Shown piece after piece: positions 1-10,481 of a stretch of DNA of 64,000 nt. The translations under genes and the position numbers were made by a program. Positions within the stretch are counted from its first letter, which is position 1. Every line of letters starts with the position of its first letter. A model generated the notes under the pieces. It was not told the origin of the DNA. It made no database searches and saw only the letters and a program-made list of their open reading frames with translations. The stretch lies in contig JBLIEQ010000003.1 in assembly GCA_047633175.1 (NCBI GenBank), positions 124,001-188,000 on the forward strand, given 5' to 3'. This stretch comes from Motiliproteus sp047633175 (GTDB lineage Bacteria; Pseudomonadota; Gammaproteobacteria; Pseudomonadales; Balneatricaceae).

Positions 1-737
1 GTGTTGGTGGCAATAACGCCATCCATGCCGTACCTGATCAACGCCTGGGCGACAAGGCGAACCTCATCCGGATCCATATCGGGTGCGATTTTTACCGCTA
101 TAGGCACATAACGACCGTAGTATTCCGCCAGCTTGGTCTGCTCTTGCTTGAGTGCCGCCAGCAACTCATTCAGAGACTCTCCAAACTGCAACGACCGTAA
201 GCCCGGGGTGTTTGGCGAAGAGACATTGATCGCCACATAACTGGCGCGACTATAGACCTTGCGCAGACAGAGCAGATAGTCATCGGTGGCTCGCTCGACA
301 GGGGTGTCAAAATTCTTACCGATATTGATGCCAAGAATGCCCTGGTAACGACTTTTATCGACCTGCTTAACCAGGTAATCGACGCCTTTATTGTTAAAAC
401 CCATCCGATTGATAATCGCCTGATACTCAGGAATCCGAAACATCCTTGGTTTAGGATTACCCGGCTGAGGCCTGGGTGTGACAGTACCCACTTCGATAAA
501 ACCAAACCCCAGTGCCGCCAGACCATCGATATGCTCCGCATTTTTATCCAGCCCAGCGGCCAGACCTACTGCATTAGGGAAGGTCAGACCCATCACCTGA
601 GTCGGCGCTTCGACCCGCTTAATCAGCGTTGAGGACAGGCCTGTAAGTTCTCCGATATCAAGCCCCAGCATCGATAGCGCGTGCGCCGTTTCGGGTTGAA
701 AACGAAATAACAGTGATTGTAGATAGGCGTACGACAT
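1..737 (-). CDS. pyrD: Dihydroorotate dehydrogenase (quinone), class 2, 3' end cut by window edge
   Basis: Oxidises dihydroorotate to orotate in pyrimidine synthesis, passing electrons to quinone at the inner membrane. About 245 codons are visible, from ATG at 737, and the frame stays open to base 1, so the C-terminal part lies outside the window. The start MSYAYLQSLLF followed by a short amphipathic segment is typical of the membrane-associated class 2 enzymes. Recognisable family segments include GLAAGLDKN, GFGFIEVGTVT, NRMGFNNKG, NIGKN, NVSSPNTPGLR and VKIAPD. The Ser in NVSSPNTPG corresponds to the class 2 catalytic base region. The gene heads the minus-strand group at the left edge. Identification is near certain; only the missing C-terminus is unseen. 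Confidence 0.96.
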   Translation of the reverse strand, partial: MSYAYLQSLLFRFQPETAHALSMLGLDIGELTGLSSTLIKRVEAPTQVMGLTFPNAVGLAAGLDKNAEHIDGLAALGFGFIEVGTVTPRPQPGNPKPRMFRIPEYQAIINRMGFNNKGVDYLVKQVDKSRYQGILGINIGKNFDTPVERATDDYLLCLRKVYSRASYVAINVSSPNTPGLRSLQFGESLNELLAALKQEQTKLAEYYGRYVPIAVKIAPDMDPDEVRLVAQALIRYGMDGVIATN

Positions 738-948
738 AGCGGGCTCCAGGTTAAGCGCAGTATTATACGAAATGTCGGTACGCTTTGCTGGCATTGTCGA
801 ACTACTTTTTATCCACATAACGCCGACCCACAAGGACGTGGTTTTTTTGTAGGTGAGCCGTTAAGCGCTCCTGCATGGACGGCACTTACTACGTCCCTGT
901 AGCTCGGGCGTCAGCCTGACGAAGTAAAGAATGCAGAATGCGGATCAA

Positions 949-1179
949 TCAGAGTCGGACAATCGCGACGAACTTGCCCCGGGCATCAAACTGAATCTCG
1001 AAGGATCCACTGACGCCATCACGGGAGAGAAAAGGATTCAATATTTTAACCGGAAACTGAATACGCCGACCATCGCGTGAATGACAGGTCACCACGTGGG
1101 CCTGGCCCCGATAAAACTTCAGGTATTCGTCGGCACTGATTCGAAGATCCACGATTATCGTTAGGCGTTGAGATGACAC
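949..1179 (-). CDS. DUF2835 family small protein
   Basis: A 76-residue soluble protein without signal peptide or membrane segment. The pattern YLKFYRGQAHVV near the N-terminus, then RRIQFPVKILNPFL and a closing GxFEIQFDxxGKF segment, matches what I know of the DUF2835 family, small proteins of unknown function found near pyrD in pseudomonads and relatives. The start ATG at 1179 gives the usual family length. The gene is well separated from its neighbours (about 210 bases to pyrD), so it is probably its own unit. Function is unknown. Confidence 0.8.
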   Translation of the reverse strand: MSSQRLTIIVDLRISADEYLKFYRGQAHVVTCHSRDGRRIQFPVKILNPFLSRDGVSGSFEIQFDARGKFVAIVRL

Positions 1180-1250
1180 TCTAGGCTACCCAAACGCTCT
1201 CTCTGTAACAAATTAAGCGACAGGGGCTACGGCCCCGTGCCGCACCCTTT

Positions 1251-1541
1251 TCAATCTTTTTCTGCGGCATTGGCATCGACATCGGTCTCAGCATCAGCGA
1301 CCTGCTGTCCCATTACTTCCAGCGACCGGGCAGCAACATCCGCCGGATCTGACTTCAGACGGTTCTTACGTTTATTCTGGTCCTGCCACTGCTTGTCTTT
1401 CTGCAGACTCAGTAAATAGCCGCTGCGCTGCGCAGGCTTAAGCTTGCTCTGACTGGTACGACTATCGCGAACCTCCACTGGAGCCATATCTGACTCTGGT
1501 ATCCGGCCTGCTTTACTACGGGTTTTCTTCTGACGTGTCAT
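1251..1541 (-). CDS. Small basic conserved protein, possibly YihI-like
   Basis: A 96-residue, very basic and hydrophilic protein beginning MTRQKKTRSKAGRIPES and ending in an acidic tail. I chose ATG at 1541 because it lies 4 bases after the stop of the GTPase gene (1546) and has a GAGGA sequence upstream; the longer reading from 1589 would overlap that gene by over 40 bases. The Lys/Arg-rich N-terminus resembles YihI, which activates the GTPase Der, and placement just downstream of a ribosome-assembly GTPase suggests a ribosome-biogenesis accessory. That is inference: the conserved YihI core is not clearly visible. It is probably co-transcribed with the GTPase gene. Confidence 0.6.
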   Translation of the reverse strand: MTRQKKTRSKAGRIPESDMAPVEVRDSRTSQSKLKPAQRSGYLLSLQKDKQWQDQNKRKNRLKSDPADVAARSLEVMGQQVADAETDVDANAAEKD

Positions 1542-1545
1542 ATCT

Positions 1546-2553
1546 TTAACTATCCTCATTATCCGGCTCATTACCGGATGCTGGGTCAACCTGTTTATGG
1601 ATGGGGCCGAATTCGCCTTTATAGGCCAACCTCAGCGCATCGGCCGTGGCTTGCGCCTGCTGTTCTTGCTGTTCGAGTTGCAGCTCCTGCTCAGCCTGCA
1701 ACTCCTTCACGCGTTGTTTCTCTGTCCATTCTCCGACAGTTTCGAAGCTGAGTCGACCAATCAAACCCGAACGTAGATCACCGATCACCACTTCGCCAGC
1801 CTGGGTGCGATTGATAACACCTCCTTTTTTCAAACAGCCGCGACGCCGGCCTATTTCCTCCAGCGCCTCATGAGAGGAGGCCGGCAGCTTTGCCAGCTTG
1901 AAGCGTTGCAGCAGCAGATCAGGGTAATCTCTCAGCAAAAAATCCAAACTGTAGAGCGCTATATCCTCATACTCCACCACGGTGTCACGAATAGCACCAC
2001 TGGCAGCCAGGCGATAAGACGAATCCACATCGACGATCTTAGGCCACAGGATACCGGGAGTATCGAATACAGCCAGTCCGTTACTGGTTACAAAACGCTG
2101 CTGATTCTTGGTCACCGCGGGTTCATTACCCACCTTGGCTATTTTACGCCCCATCAGGGCGTTGATCAGTGTCGATTTCCCCACATTAGGGATACCCATG
2201 ATCATCACCCGCACCGGCCGATCTGCTGCTACCCGACCCGGGGCCGTCTGTTTACAGAGCGCAATCAGCTGCTGCAACTCCGCTTTCTGATCCATCCGCA
2301 ACGCAAACGCATGGGTGGTCTCCGTATTTAGAAACTTCAACCACTTACGAGTACGCCCAGGATCCGCAAGGTCGCTCTTATTGAGCACCTTGATCAGCGG
2401 CTTCTGGCCACGGAGATCATTTACCAGCGGGTTTTCGCTGGAATGCGGCAGCCGCGCATCCAGCACCTCGATCACCACGTCAATCTCAGCGATTATCTTG
2501 GCGATCTCTTTGCGCGCTTTGTGCATATGACCGGGGAACCATTGAATGGTCAT
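1546..2553 (-). CDS. rbgA: Ribosome biogenesis GTPase, RbgA/YlqF type
   Basis: A circularly permuted GTPase acting in late 50S ribosomal subunit assembly. The permuted order is directly visible: G4 motif NKSD at residues 58-61 comes first, then G1 GIPNVGKST at 120-128, G2 Thr in PAVTKN around 148, and G3 DTPG at 164-167. The N-terminus IQWFPGHMHKA is the family signature. The C-terminal part has the helical RNA-binding region and ends in a Gln/Glu-rich stretch (about 275-300), which is longer and less conserved than usual. Total 335 residues. It is followed almost immediately by the small basic gene on the same strand. Confidence 0.93.
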   Translation of the reverse strand: MTIQWFPGHMHKARKEIAKIIAEIDVVIEVLDARLPHSSENPLVNDLRGQKPLIKVLNKSDLADPGRTRKWLKFLNTETTHAFALRMDQKAELQQLIALCKQTAPGRVAADRPVRVMIMGIPNVGKSTLINALMGRKIAKVGNEPAVTKNQQRFVTSNGLAVFDTPGILWPKIVDVDSSYRLAASGAIRDTVVEYEDIALYSLDFLLRDYPDLLLQRFKLAKLPASSHEALEEIGRRRGCLKKGGVINRTQAGEVVIGDLRSGLIGRLSFETVGEWTEKQRVKELQAEQELQLEQQEQQAQATADALRLAYKGEFGPIHKQVDPASGNEPDNEDS

Positions 2554-2715
2554 CAGCAGCCGACTCCTGGTTATGATTTCGGGGCGCGATTATAGCGTAG
2601 CCGGGACCGATCTGTCTGACTTAATCATGCCTACTGTCAAGCATCCGTCGATACTCTAGGCGCGTGCCCAGCATTGGGCTAGAATGACGCACCGAATGGG
2701 AGTAGTGCACAGACC

Positions 2716-3945
2716 ATGAGCAACGATCAAGCCAATAGTCAGACATTGATGGCACGTCAACCCATATTTGACCGCCAACTCAAGGTGATTGCCTACCAAC
2801 TGCTCTACCGTAGCGACATCGAGGGCGAAACCGATTTTCTCGATGGCGAACAAGCCTCCAGTGAGATGCTGCTCAACATTTACACCAGCCTCAGTGATGA
2901 AGGAACCACCAAGCGGGTGCCTGCATTCGTCCACCTGACCCGTGAGATGCTCATTAATCAGAGCGCCCCCCAACTGCTACGCAAACAGATTGTTATCGAA
3001 GTGCTCGAAGATAGCACTATCGACCAGCCCCTTATCGATGCGGTCAGAAAAGCCAAGGAGGACGGTTTCAAACTGGCTCTGGATGGGTTTTTCTTCGATG
3101 CTAAATATATTCCGCTGCTCAAGCTGGTCGATATCGTTAAGCTCGATGTCCAGCAGCTGTCAACTCAGGAGGTCGAGGAACAGATCCAAAAGCTGGCCCC
3201 TTACCGGATCACGCTCCTGGCTCAAAAAATTGAAACCCTGGAGCAACTCTACGAATGCATCGATCAGGGTTTTAAACTGTTTCAGGGGCATTTCCTCAGT
3301 AAGCCACAGATCGTCAAAGGTAAAAAGGTTGCCCCCAACACTCTGGCGCTGATGCAGGTCGTTCAGGAACTGCAGCGCCCAGACACCACCGCAGCCGCTG
3401 TCGAGCGGCTGATTATTAAAGACCCGCTACTCACCTTCAAACTGCTGCGCATCGTTAACTCCGCCTCCTATGCTCTGGTACGTAAGGTAGAGTCTCTGAG
3501 TCAGGCCGTCGTTATGCTCGGTATGGAGCAGGTCAGAAAATGGGCCACGCTTATCTCCCTGAGCAGCGGCAGCCATAAACCCTCAGAATTATCCCGCTCA
3601 CTGCTGGCACGCGGCCGAATGTGCGAACTGCTGGCAGAGTCGATGCACTACCCCAATCCCAGTAATTTTTTCATGGTGGGGATGATGTCGGATATCGGTG
3701 CCTTACTGGATATGGAGCTGGATGCCGTACTGGAGCAGATCCCACTCAACGATGAGATAAAGGCGGCCATCGGCAAACATGAAGGCACTATGGGCCGGAT
3801 ATTAGAGGCGGTACTGGCCTATGAGCATGGCGAATGGGAGCGCCTGGACGCGTTTGACATCGACGATGATCTCTACGAGAGCGCCTATCGCCAAAGCCTG
3901 ACCTGGGCACAGGACGCGATGCAGGCGATGGCTGAAGACGCTTGA
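2716..3945 (+). CDS. EAL-HDOD signalling protein (YuxH-like)
   Basis: A 409-residue cytoplasmic protein with an N-terminal EAL-like domain (about 10-205) and a C-terminal HDOD domain (about 210-400). The EAL motif itself is lost: the position that should read E-x-L-x-R reads YQLLYR (about 27-32), so c-di-GMP hydrolysis is unlikely. The segment MARQPIFDRQ is typical of the YuxH group. The HDOD part contains IKDPLLTFKLLRIVNSAS and the following helices. Such proteins act as non-catalytic c-di-GMP or interaction regulators. Its stop lies 5 bases before the start of the cysteine desulfurase fusion gene, so the two are probably co-transcribed. Confidence 0.88.
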   Translation: MSNDQANSQTLMARQPIFDRQLKVIAYQLLYRSDIEGETDFLDGEQASSEMLLNIYTSLSDEGTTKRVPAFVHLTREMLINQSAPQLLRKQIVIEVLEDSTIDQPLIDAVRKAKEDGFKLALDGFFFDAKYIPLLKLVDIVKLDVQQLSTQEVEEQIQKLAPYRITLLAQKIETLEQLYECIDQGFKLFQGHFLSKPQIVKGKKVAPNTLALMQVVQELQRPDTTAAAVERLIIKDPLLTFKLLRIVNSASYALVRKVESLSQAVVMLGMEQVRKWATLISLSSGSHKPSELSRSLLARGRMCELLAESMHYPNPSNFFMVGMMSDIGALLDMELDAVLEQIPLNDEIKAAIGKHEGTMGRILEAVLAYEHGEWERLDAFDIDDDLYESAYRQSLTWAQDAMQAMAEDA

Positions 3946-3950
3946 TTGCA

Positions 3951-5645
<1,695 letters not shown>

Positions 5646-5652
5646 ATCGCCC

Positions 5653-6681
5653 TTAATCGGGGGCCTTACCAAAATAGATCTCGAGCTCTAAGAATAGCGA
5701 GGGGGTTGCGTGAAAACGCTCGGCCCGGTCAAAGTAAAGCTCTGGAGTAAGCTTGACGAGCAACCAGTCCTCATACAAACGATGTCGCAGCTCGGAACGC
5801 AGCCAATAGCCGTTGTGCCTGAGGGTTGGCTGGCTGTCTCCAGAGATCCCCAGTTGATGTTCAACGGCAGTATCCACACTGATCCGCTGATGCAGTGACA
5901 GGCTCTGAAACAACTCCCAGTTAGTATCTTCATTAAGATATTGAGCGCCCGTACTGGATTGCAATAACCAACCGGGGCTCAGAGGGCGGTAAAAATCCTT
6001 CCTGGTCTCACTCTTCCAGCCGTCGCTATGAAAATATGAAAAACCCTGCTTAAAGCGACTCTGCCAATGCTCACCGATCTCCATTGAGTTAACCCAACTA
6101 ACCCGCGCATAGAGGTCGACAGGGAACCGCAAACGCACGCCTAGGCCATAATTGCTATCCCAATTCTTGCCCAGATATTTTTCCAGACTGATGCCGGCTA
6201 TCGCATCCTCTTTCAGGGTTTTAGGCGAGTTAAAACCAGGCGTTTGATTCCTGTTACGATCGGCTAAACGATCAAAATCATCAGGATCACTATCAAAGGT
6301 CAACCTCCACTTTCGCTTGCTGTTGGGCAACCTAACCCGGGCGCGAACTGTCGCATCAAACCCATAGCCGTCTGTTGCTGAAACCCGCTGTTTAAGCTGG
6401 ACCTTGATATAGCTCTCATTGGCGATCGACTCATCAAAGTTTTCCCGAGCAATATAGGCATCCAGCCCTACTGCCGAATCATTAACGACCCCGGAAAAAG
6501 CCTCGTGCTGCAGCGCCAGCCAGCGTCCTGAGGAGTCAAACCAGCCCGGCGCCACAACCGGAGCTTCGAAGGCAGGCGCCGGAGCTGTCGTCGCTGGCGC
6601 CGATTCGGCTGCAACAACAAAGCGACTTATACAAAGCAGTAGCAACAGCCATAAGCGGCCTGAAAGCTGATAATGAGTCAT
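5653..6681 (-). CDS. Exported protein, probably an outer-membrane beta-barrel, unknown function
   Basis: I do not recognise a named family. From ATG at 6681 the 342-residue product starts with a signal peptide (hydrophobic WLLLLLCISRF, cleavage likely after VVAA), then an Ala/Pro-rich linker. The rest shows alternating polar/hydrophobic strands with many Trp, Tyr and Arg, short turns such as DSDPDD, and a last strand PSLFLELEIYFG ending close to an aromatic, all as expected for an outer-membrane barrel. The ORF could be extended to 6702, but MTHYQLSGR is the natural signal-peptide start. It sits convergent to the csd fusion and downstream of tcdA on the same strand, but nothing links it to sulfur transfer. 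Confidence 0.75.
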   Translation of the reverse strand: MTHYQLSGRLWLLLLLCISRFVVAAESAPATTAPAPAFEAPVVAPGWFDSSGRWLALQHEAFSGVVNDSAVGLDAYIARENFDESIANESYIKVQLKQRVSATDGYGFDATVRARVRLPNSKRKWRLTFDSDPDDFDRLADRNRNQTPGFNSPKTLKEDAIAGISLEKYLGKNWDSNYGLGVRLRFPVDLYARVSWVNSMEIGEHWQSRFKQGFSYFHSDGWKSETRKDFYRPLSPGWLLQSSTGAQYLNEDTNWELFQSLSLHQRISVDTAVEHQLGISGDSQPTLRHNGYWLRSELRHRLYEDWLLVKLTPELYFDRAERFHATPSLFLELEIYFGKAPD

Positions 6682-6731
6682 CGATGCAGACCCTCTGAAC
6701 ACGATTATTAAAAGATACTCTTAAGGGTAGC

Positions 6732-6778
6732 GACAGTCTCGCCTTAATCCCCGGGAGGCTGATCGAGAATAGACTGTC
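6732..6778. repeat. Inverted repeat in the tcdA-barrel gene intergenic gap
   Basis: GACAGTCT at 6732-6739 is matched by AGACTGTC at 6771-6778. Inside lies GAGGCTGATCGAGAAT (6755-6770), which recurs with one mismatch as an inverted copy near 17226-17241. It may be a small dispersed palindromic element or a transcription signal between two minus-strand genes; no T-run terminator is seen. Confidence 0.45.
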
Positions 6779-6849
6779 TGGCGCAGAGCGCCACAGGCCA
6801 TCACACGTCGGATCGGGGTCCGATGCGCGATGCACGCTCGACCCGCTTA

Positions 6850-7662
6850 TCAGCAACCCGAACCTAAGGTGCGCGCTGCACGCTCTATCAGTTTCTCAAT
6901 CACCCGGGCCACGGCGACAAAGCCAAACGTCGCTGTGACACAGGTGCTGGCGCCAAATCCGCTGCTGCAATCCAGACGTATCCCTTCGCCTGCGTCCATA
7001 ACCGGTTTCTGGGCACTCACTGAACCATCCGCCTGAGGATAGCGTAGCTGCTCGGTAGAGAACACACAGGACACATGGAAACGACGCTTGGGATTACTGC
7101 TGAAATTATGGTTGCGCCGCAGCTGTGAGCGTAACTTGGCCGCCAGAGGGTCGTGCAGAGTCCGGCTAAGGTCAGCCACCTGAATCTTGGTCGGATCAAC
7201 CTGCCCCCCGGCCCCACCGATCGTAATAACCGGCAATTTACGACGCCGACAACTGGCGATCATTGCCGCCTTGCCGCGCACATCATCGATGGCATCGATA
7301 ACATAGTCGAAGGGTTGATCGAACAGACTCTGTGCATTTTCTTCACAGACCAGCTCCTCAATTTGATGACAGCGACAGTCCGGGTTGATCGCCCGAACAC
7401 GCGCTGCCATCACCGCCACCTTAGACAATCCTATCGTCTCGCTGAGCGCATGAACCTGGCGATTGGTATTGGTGACACAGAGATCATCCAGATCGATCAG
7501 GGTGATCTCGCCCACTGCGCTGCGTGCCAGTGCTTCTACGATCCAGGAACCCACGCCGCCAATACCGACGACACAGACGTGAGCCTTCTGCAAAACCGCC
7601 AGACCCTGATCGCCATATAGACGTCGGGTGCCCCCGAAGCGTTGCTCAAATGTACCACTCAT
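6850..7662 (-). CDS. tcdA: tRNA threonylcarbamoyladenosine dehydratase
   Basis: An E1-like/ThiF-MoeB-family ATP-dependent enzyme that cyclises t6A37 in tRNAs reading ANN codons. The product from ATG at 7662 has 270 residues, as in E. coli (formerly CsdL). The nucleotide-binding loop GIGGVGSW is at 33-40, followed by the acidic LIDLDD and the NTNRQ segment characteristic of the family, then DAIDD and a C-terminal hydrophobic helix. The ORF runs 8 codons further upstream to 7686, but MSGTFEQRFGG is the family start. In E. coli tcdA is in one operon with csdA-csdE; here the fused csdAE gene is nearby on the opposite strand. Confidence 0.93.
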   Translation of the reverse strand: MSGTFEQRFGGTRRLYGDQGLAVLQKAHVCVVGIGGVGSWIVEALARSAVGEITLIDLDDLCVTNTNRQVHALSETIGLSKVAVMAARVRAINPDCRCHQIEELVCEENAQSLFDQPFDYVIDAIDDVRGKAAMIASCRRRKLPVITIGGAGGQVDPTKIQVADLSRTLHDPLAAKLRSQLRRNHNFSSNPKRRFHVSCVFSTEQLRYPQADGSVSAQKPVMDAGEGIRLDCSSGFGASTCVTATFGFVAVARVIEKLIERAARTLGSGC

Positions 7663-7810
7663 AAAGACGACGATTCCTGATTCCAAAGCGCGCTATTGTA
7701 GCCCCATGCCACGATTTGTGCATGCTCGGCATTTTTTCCAGACCCGGAGCTGTTGCCAGCAGCCTGTCAGACTCTATAATGCGGCTTTACTCACCTCGAA
7801 ACCTCTCCCC

Positions 7811-8578
7811 ATGCTATCTAATATCCGCATCGTGCTGATCAATACTTTTCACCCCGGCAACATCGGTGCCGCCGCCCGTGCGATGAAGAATATGGGCCTG
7901 AGCGAGCTGTATCTGGTCGATCCACGCAGCTATCCCGATCCTGAAGCTCAATCACGCGCCTCGGGCGCGACCGATCTGCTTGATAACGCAACGGTGGTGG
8001 ACAGCCTGGCACAGGCGATCGCTGACTGCCCGCTGGTGATTGGCGCCAGTGCGCGTAGCCGCAGTTTTCCCTGGCCGATGCTCGATGCCGAGCAGTGCGC
8101 CGAAAAAACGGTGTTAGAGGCCGCGCAGGGACCGGTTGCCATCGTCTTCGGCCGCGAGCGGATGGGGCTGACTAACGAGGAGCTGATGCAGTGCCACTTT
8201 CATGTCGCCATCCCCGCAAATCCAGAGCACCCGGTACTGAATGTCAGTGCTGCGATCCAGGTTATCTGTTATGAGATCTGGAAAAGCCACCTGGCAACGC
8301 CTGCCGCTATCGGTTTAACGACAGAGCCTGCAACAACAGCGCCAGAGCAGCTATTAACACAGAACAGTAGCGACTATCCGACGCACCAGGAGATGGAGTA
8401 TTTCTACGAACATCTTGAGCAGATGCTCAGAGATATAGGCTTTATGGTATCCAGCCATGAAGGCAGATCGCTGACCAAACTGCGGCGACTATTCAATCGC
8501 GCCCGACCTGAAACGATGGAACTCAACATGTTGCGTGGAATCCTGAAGGCGGCCCAACGTAGCGCTGATAAAAACTGA
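7811..8578 (+). CDS. trmJ: tRNA (cytidine/uridine-2'-O-)-methyltransferase TrmJ
   Basis: A SPOUT-class methyltransferase that 2'-O-methylates position 32 of tRNAs. The 255-residue product from ATG 7811 opens with NIRIVLINTFHPGNIGAAAR, the SpoU motif 1 region with the conserved Asn and Arg. Motif 2 is IVFGRERMGLTNEEL, and motif 3 is the PANPEHPVLNVSAA segment with the knot-forming NxSAA. The C-terminal third (about 185-255) is the TrmJ-specific extension. The frame is open far upstream to 7628, overlapping tcdA antisense, but the family start fits 7811. Confidence 0.93.
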   Translation: MLSNIRIVLINTFHPGNIGAAARAMKNMGLSELYLVDPRSYPDPEAQSRASGATDLLDNATVVDSLAQAIADCPLVIGASARSRSFPWPMLDAEQCAEKTVLEAAQGPVAIVFGRERMGLTNEELMQCHFHVAIPANPEHPVLNVSAAIQVICYEIWKSHLATPAAIGLTTEPATTAPEQLLTQNSSDYPTHQEMEYFYEHLEQMLRDIGFMVSSHEGRSLTKLRRLFNRARPETMELNMLRGILKAAQRSADKN

Positions 8579-8693
8579 GCGGCCACTTTTTATCGAATCA
8601 ACCCGCTGCGCTGTTACAGCGCGGCGCTCGCTTGATAAAATGCCGTCTTTGTAGCTGCCTCTATTTTTCGTACCCGCATCCAAGGAAAGCTTA

Positions 8694-10397
8694 GTGCCAC
8701 CAACCGCGTACCGCCTGATTGCCCAGACAGCCGCACTGCTCATCCTGGCCTTTCCTGCTTGGGGAGCGGTCCAGCTAACGCCGAGTACCGACCGGGGCCA
8801 GGTAGATCAACCCTTTGAACTCCAGATAGAGGTCAGCCAGTACAGCTCGGTCATCGGTGCACCAGAACTGGGTCCGCTGCAGCAGGATTTTAACATCCTC
8901 AGCAACAGATCCGCTTATATGACTGAAAAACGAGACGGCAGAACGCTGTTTATCTCACGCTGGATCCTCAGCCTTAGCCCTAAGCGCGCGGGGGCTCTGA
9001 TCATCCCGGCTCTGAAGGTAAAAGGCGAACAGAGCCAACCGCTCAGACTGCAGGTGCAACCCAAACCCAGACCTCAGGCGGAACCCCTGATACTTCAGGC
9101 TCATATCGACAGCCCTGATGCTTATCAGGGCAGCCCCATAAACCTGAGCGTCAAACTTTACTACAGCCTCAACCTGCAAAGCGCAGCGCTGACCCAACCC
9201 CGGATAGAAGGGATTCGAATCAATCAGTTGGGTGGCCAGCTGAGCTACACCGAGCGCCTTGATGGGCTGCGCTATCAAGTGATCGAACAAAAATACCTGC
9301 TCCAGGCACAAGTACCAGGCCGCTACCGGATTCCTGCACTCTATTTTAACGGCACCGATGGCTCAGGGAACCCGATCAGCAGCCAATCAACGCCGCTCGA
9401 GTTCGACAGCGTGCCGCTTCCCGAGAAGCTGTCGACGCGGATACAACTGGTCACCTCCGAAGTTCGCCTGGAACAGCAGTGGCGACAACCCCTCGACAAC
9501 CTCCGTGCCGGCGATACCCTGACACGGGTAGTGACGCTGATCGCTCACGGCATCCCGGCGCTATGGTTGCCTGATATCAAGCTACCTGCGGTTGAGGGGA
9601 TCAGCACCTATCCTCAGCCAGCGCAGTTACAGCAACGCGACATTAACGGCGTACTGGTCAGCCGCAAGACGTTCGAATTCAAGCTACTGCTGACGCAGCC
9701 TGGCCGCCAGCGACTGCCGGGAGTCTCTATCGACTGGTGGGATACGGTACGCAATAAACTCGAGCTCGCTGAGCTCGAGCCGATCAAGGTCCGAGTGCAG
9801 CCTTTCGTTGCCGAGGCCAGCGAACCGACTTCCGCCCTCGACACTCAACCTCTAGACACCCAATCTGCTGCCGTCATTTCCGCATCCACAAAGCCCGCTC
9901 CCGATGCGCCCGACAACGTGACGGCCGTCCAGTGGCAAGCTTGGGTATGGGCGGTAATAGCACTGATCTGCGCGGCAGGATGGAGCCTTAGCCAGCAGCG
10001 TAACAAACGGCTAGACACGGAGCTGATCGCACTTAAACAAGCACCTGTCCCGGCACCCCCTGACCCGCAAGCCCCCGACCCCGGCCTCCAGCACAACAGT
10101 TTTTCGGCACTGACGGAGGCTTGCGAACGTAATGATCCGGCGCTGGCCTATCGCTACCTATTCACCTGGGCTGAGGCGAACTGGCCGGGCATGAGAGTCA
10201 GAACACTTGAAGATATCGAAGCACTCGCCAAAGATCCGACCCTGACCTACCTGCTCAAGAACCTGCAGCATCAGCTACAGGATCCCAGCGAGAGCTGGCA
10301 TGGTGACCTGTTGATCGAACGACTCAGACGCTTGCGCCAGCAAAGCCGTCAGCCTCCGGGTAGCCGCAGCGCTGCCCGGATAGCCGCCAGGGAATAG
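8694..10397 (+). CDS. batD: BatD-like membrane-anchored protein
   Basis: A 567-residue exported protein starting at GTG 8694, with AAGGA about 8 bases upstream. It has a signal peptide (LIAQTAALLILAFPAWG), a long beta-rich periplasmic region with the BatD pattern (QLTPSTDRGQVDQPFELQIEV at the start, then repeated Ig-like strands), one transmembrane segment (about 423-440, WVWAVIALICAAGW), and a cytoplasmic tail of about 125 residues. BatD proteins normally sit in a moxR-DUF58-batA-batB operon linked to oxidative stress or metalloprotein maturation. None of those partners is adjacent here, so this copy is orphaned within the window. Family assignment rests on architecture and the N-terminal pattern. 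Confidence 0.82.
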   Translation: MPPTAYRLIAQTAALLILAFPAWGAVQLTPSTDRGQVDQPFELQIEVSQYSSVIGAPELGPLQQDFNILSNRSAYMTEKRDGRTLFISRWILSLSPKRAGALIIPALKVKGEQSQPLRLQVQPKPRPQAEPLILQAHIDSPDAYQGSPINLSVKLYYSLNLQSAALTQPRIEGIRINQLGGQLSYTERLDGLRYQVIEQKYLLQAQVPGRYRIPALYFNGTDGSGNPISSQSTPLEFDSVPLPEKLSTRIQLVTSEVRLEQQWRQPLDNLRAGDTLTRVVTLIAHGIPALWLPDIKLPAVEGISTYPQPAQLQQRDINGVLVSRKTFEFKLLLTQPGRQRLPGVSIDWWDTVRNKLELAELEPIKVRVQPFVAEASEPTSALDTQPLDTQSAAVISASTKPAPDAPDNVTAVQWQAWVWAVIALICAAGWSLSQQRNKRLDTELIALKQAPVPAPPDPQAPDPGLQHNSFSALTEACERNDPALAYRYLFTWAEANWPGMRVRTLEDIEALAKDPTLTYLLKNLQHQLQDPSESWHGDLLIERLRRLRQQSRQPPGSRSAARIAARE

Positions 10398-10481
10398 GGT
10401 TTTTTCTGAGATTGCATCCCAGCCTACAATCCGCTCAAGCATGGCCATGTGGGGCGCAACAACAAACCGGGCATAGCCTGC

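Noticed and set aside
170..541. 123-codon minus-strand ORF inside pyrD
   Set aside because: Out-of-frame shadow; the true pyrD frame runs through the same bases to the window edge.
740..948. rmf (ribosome modulation factor), often beside pyrD in pseudomonads
   Set aside because: No reading frame resembling Rmf is present in the gap.
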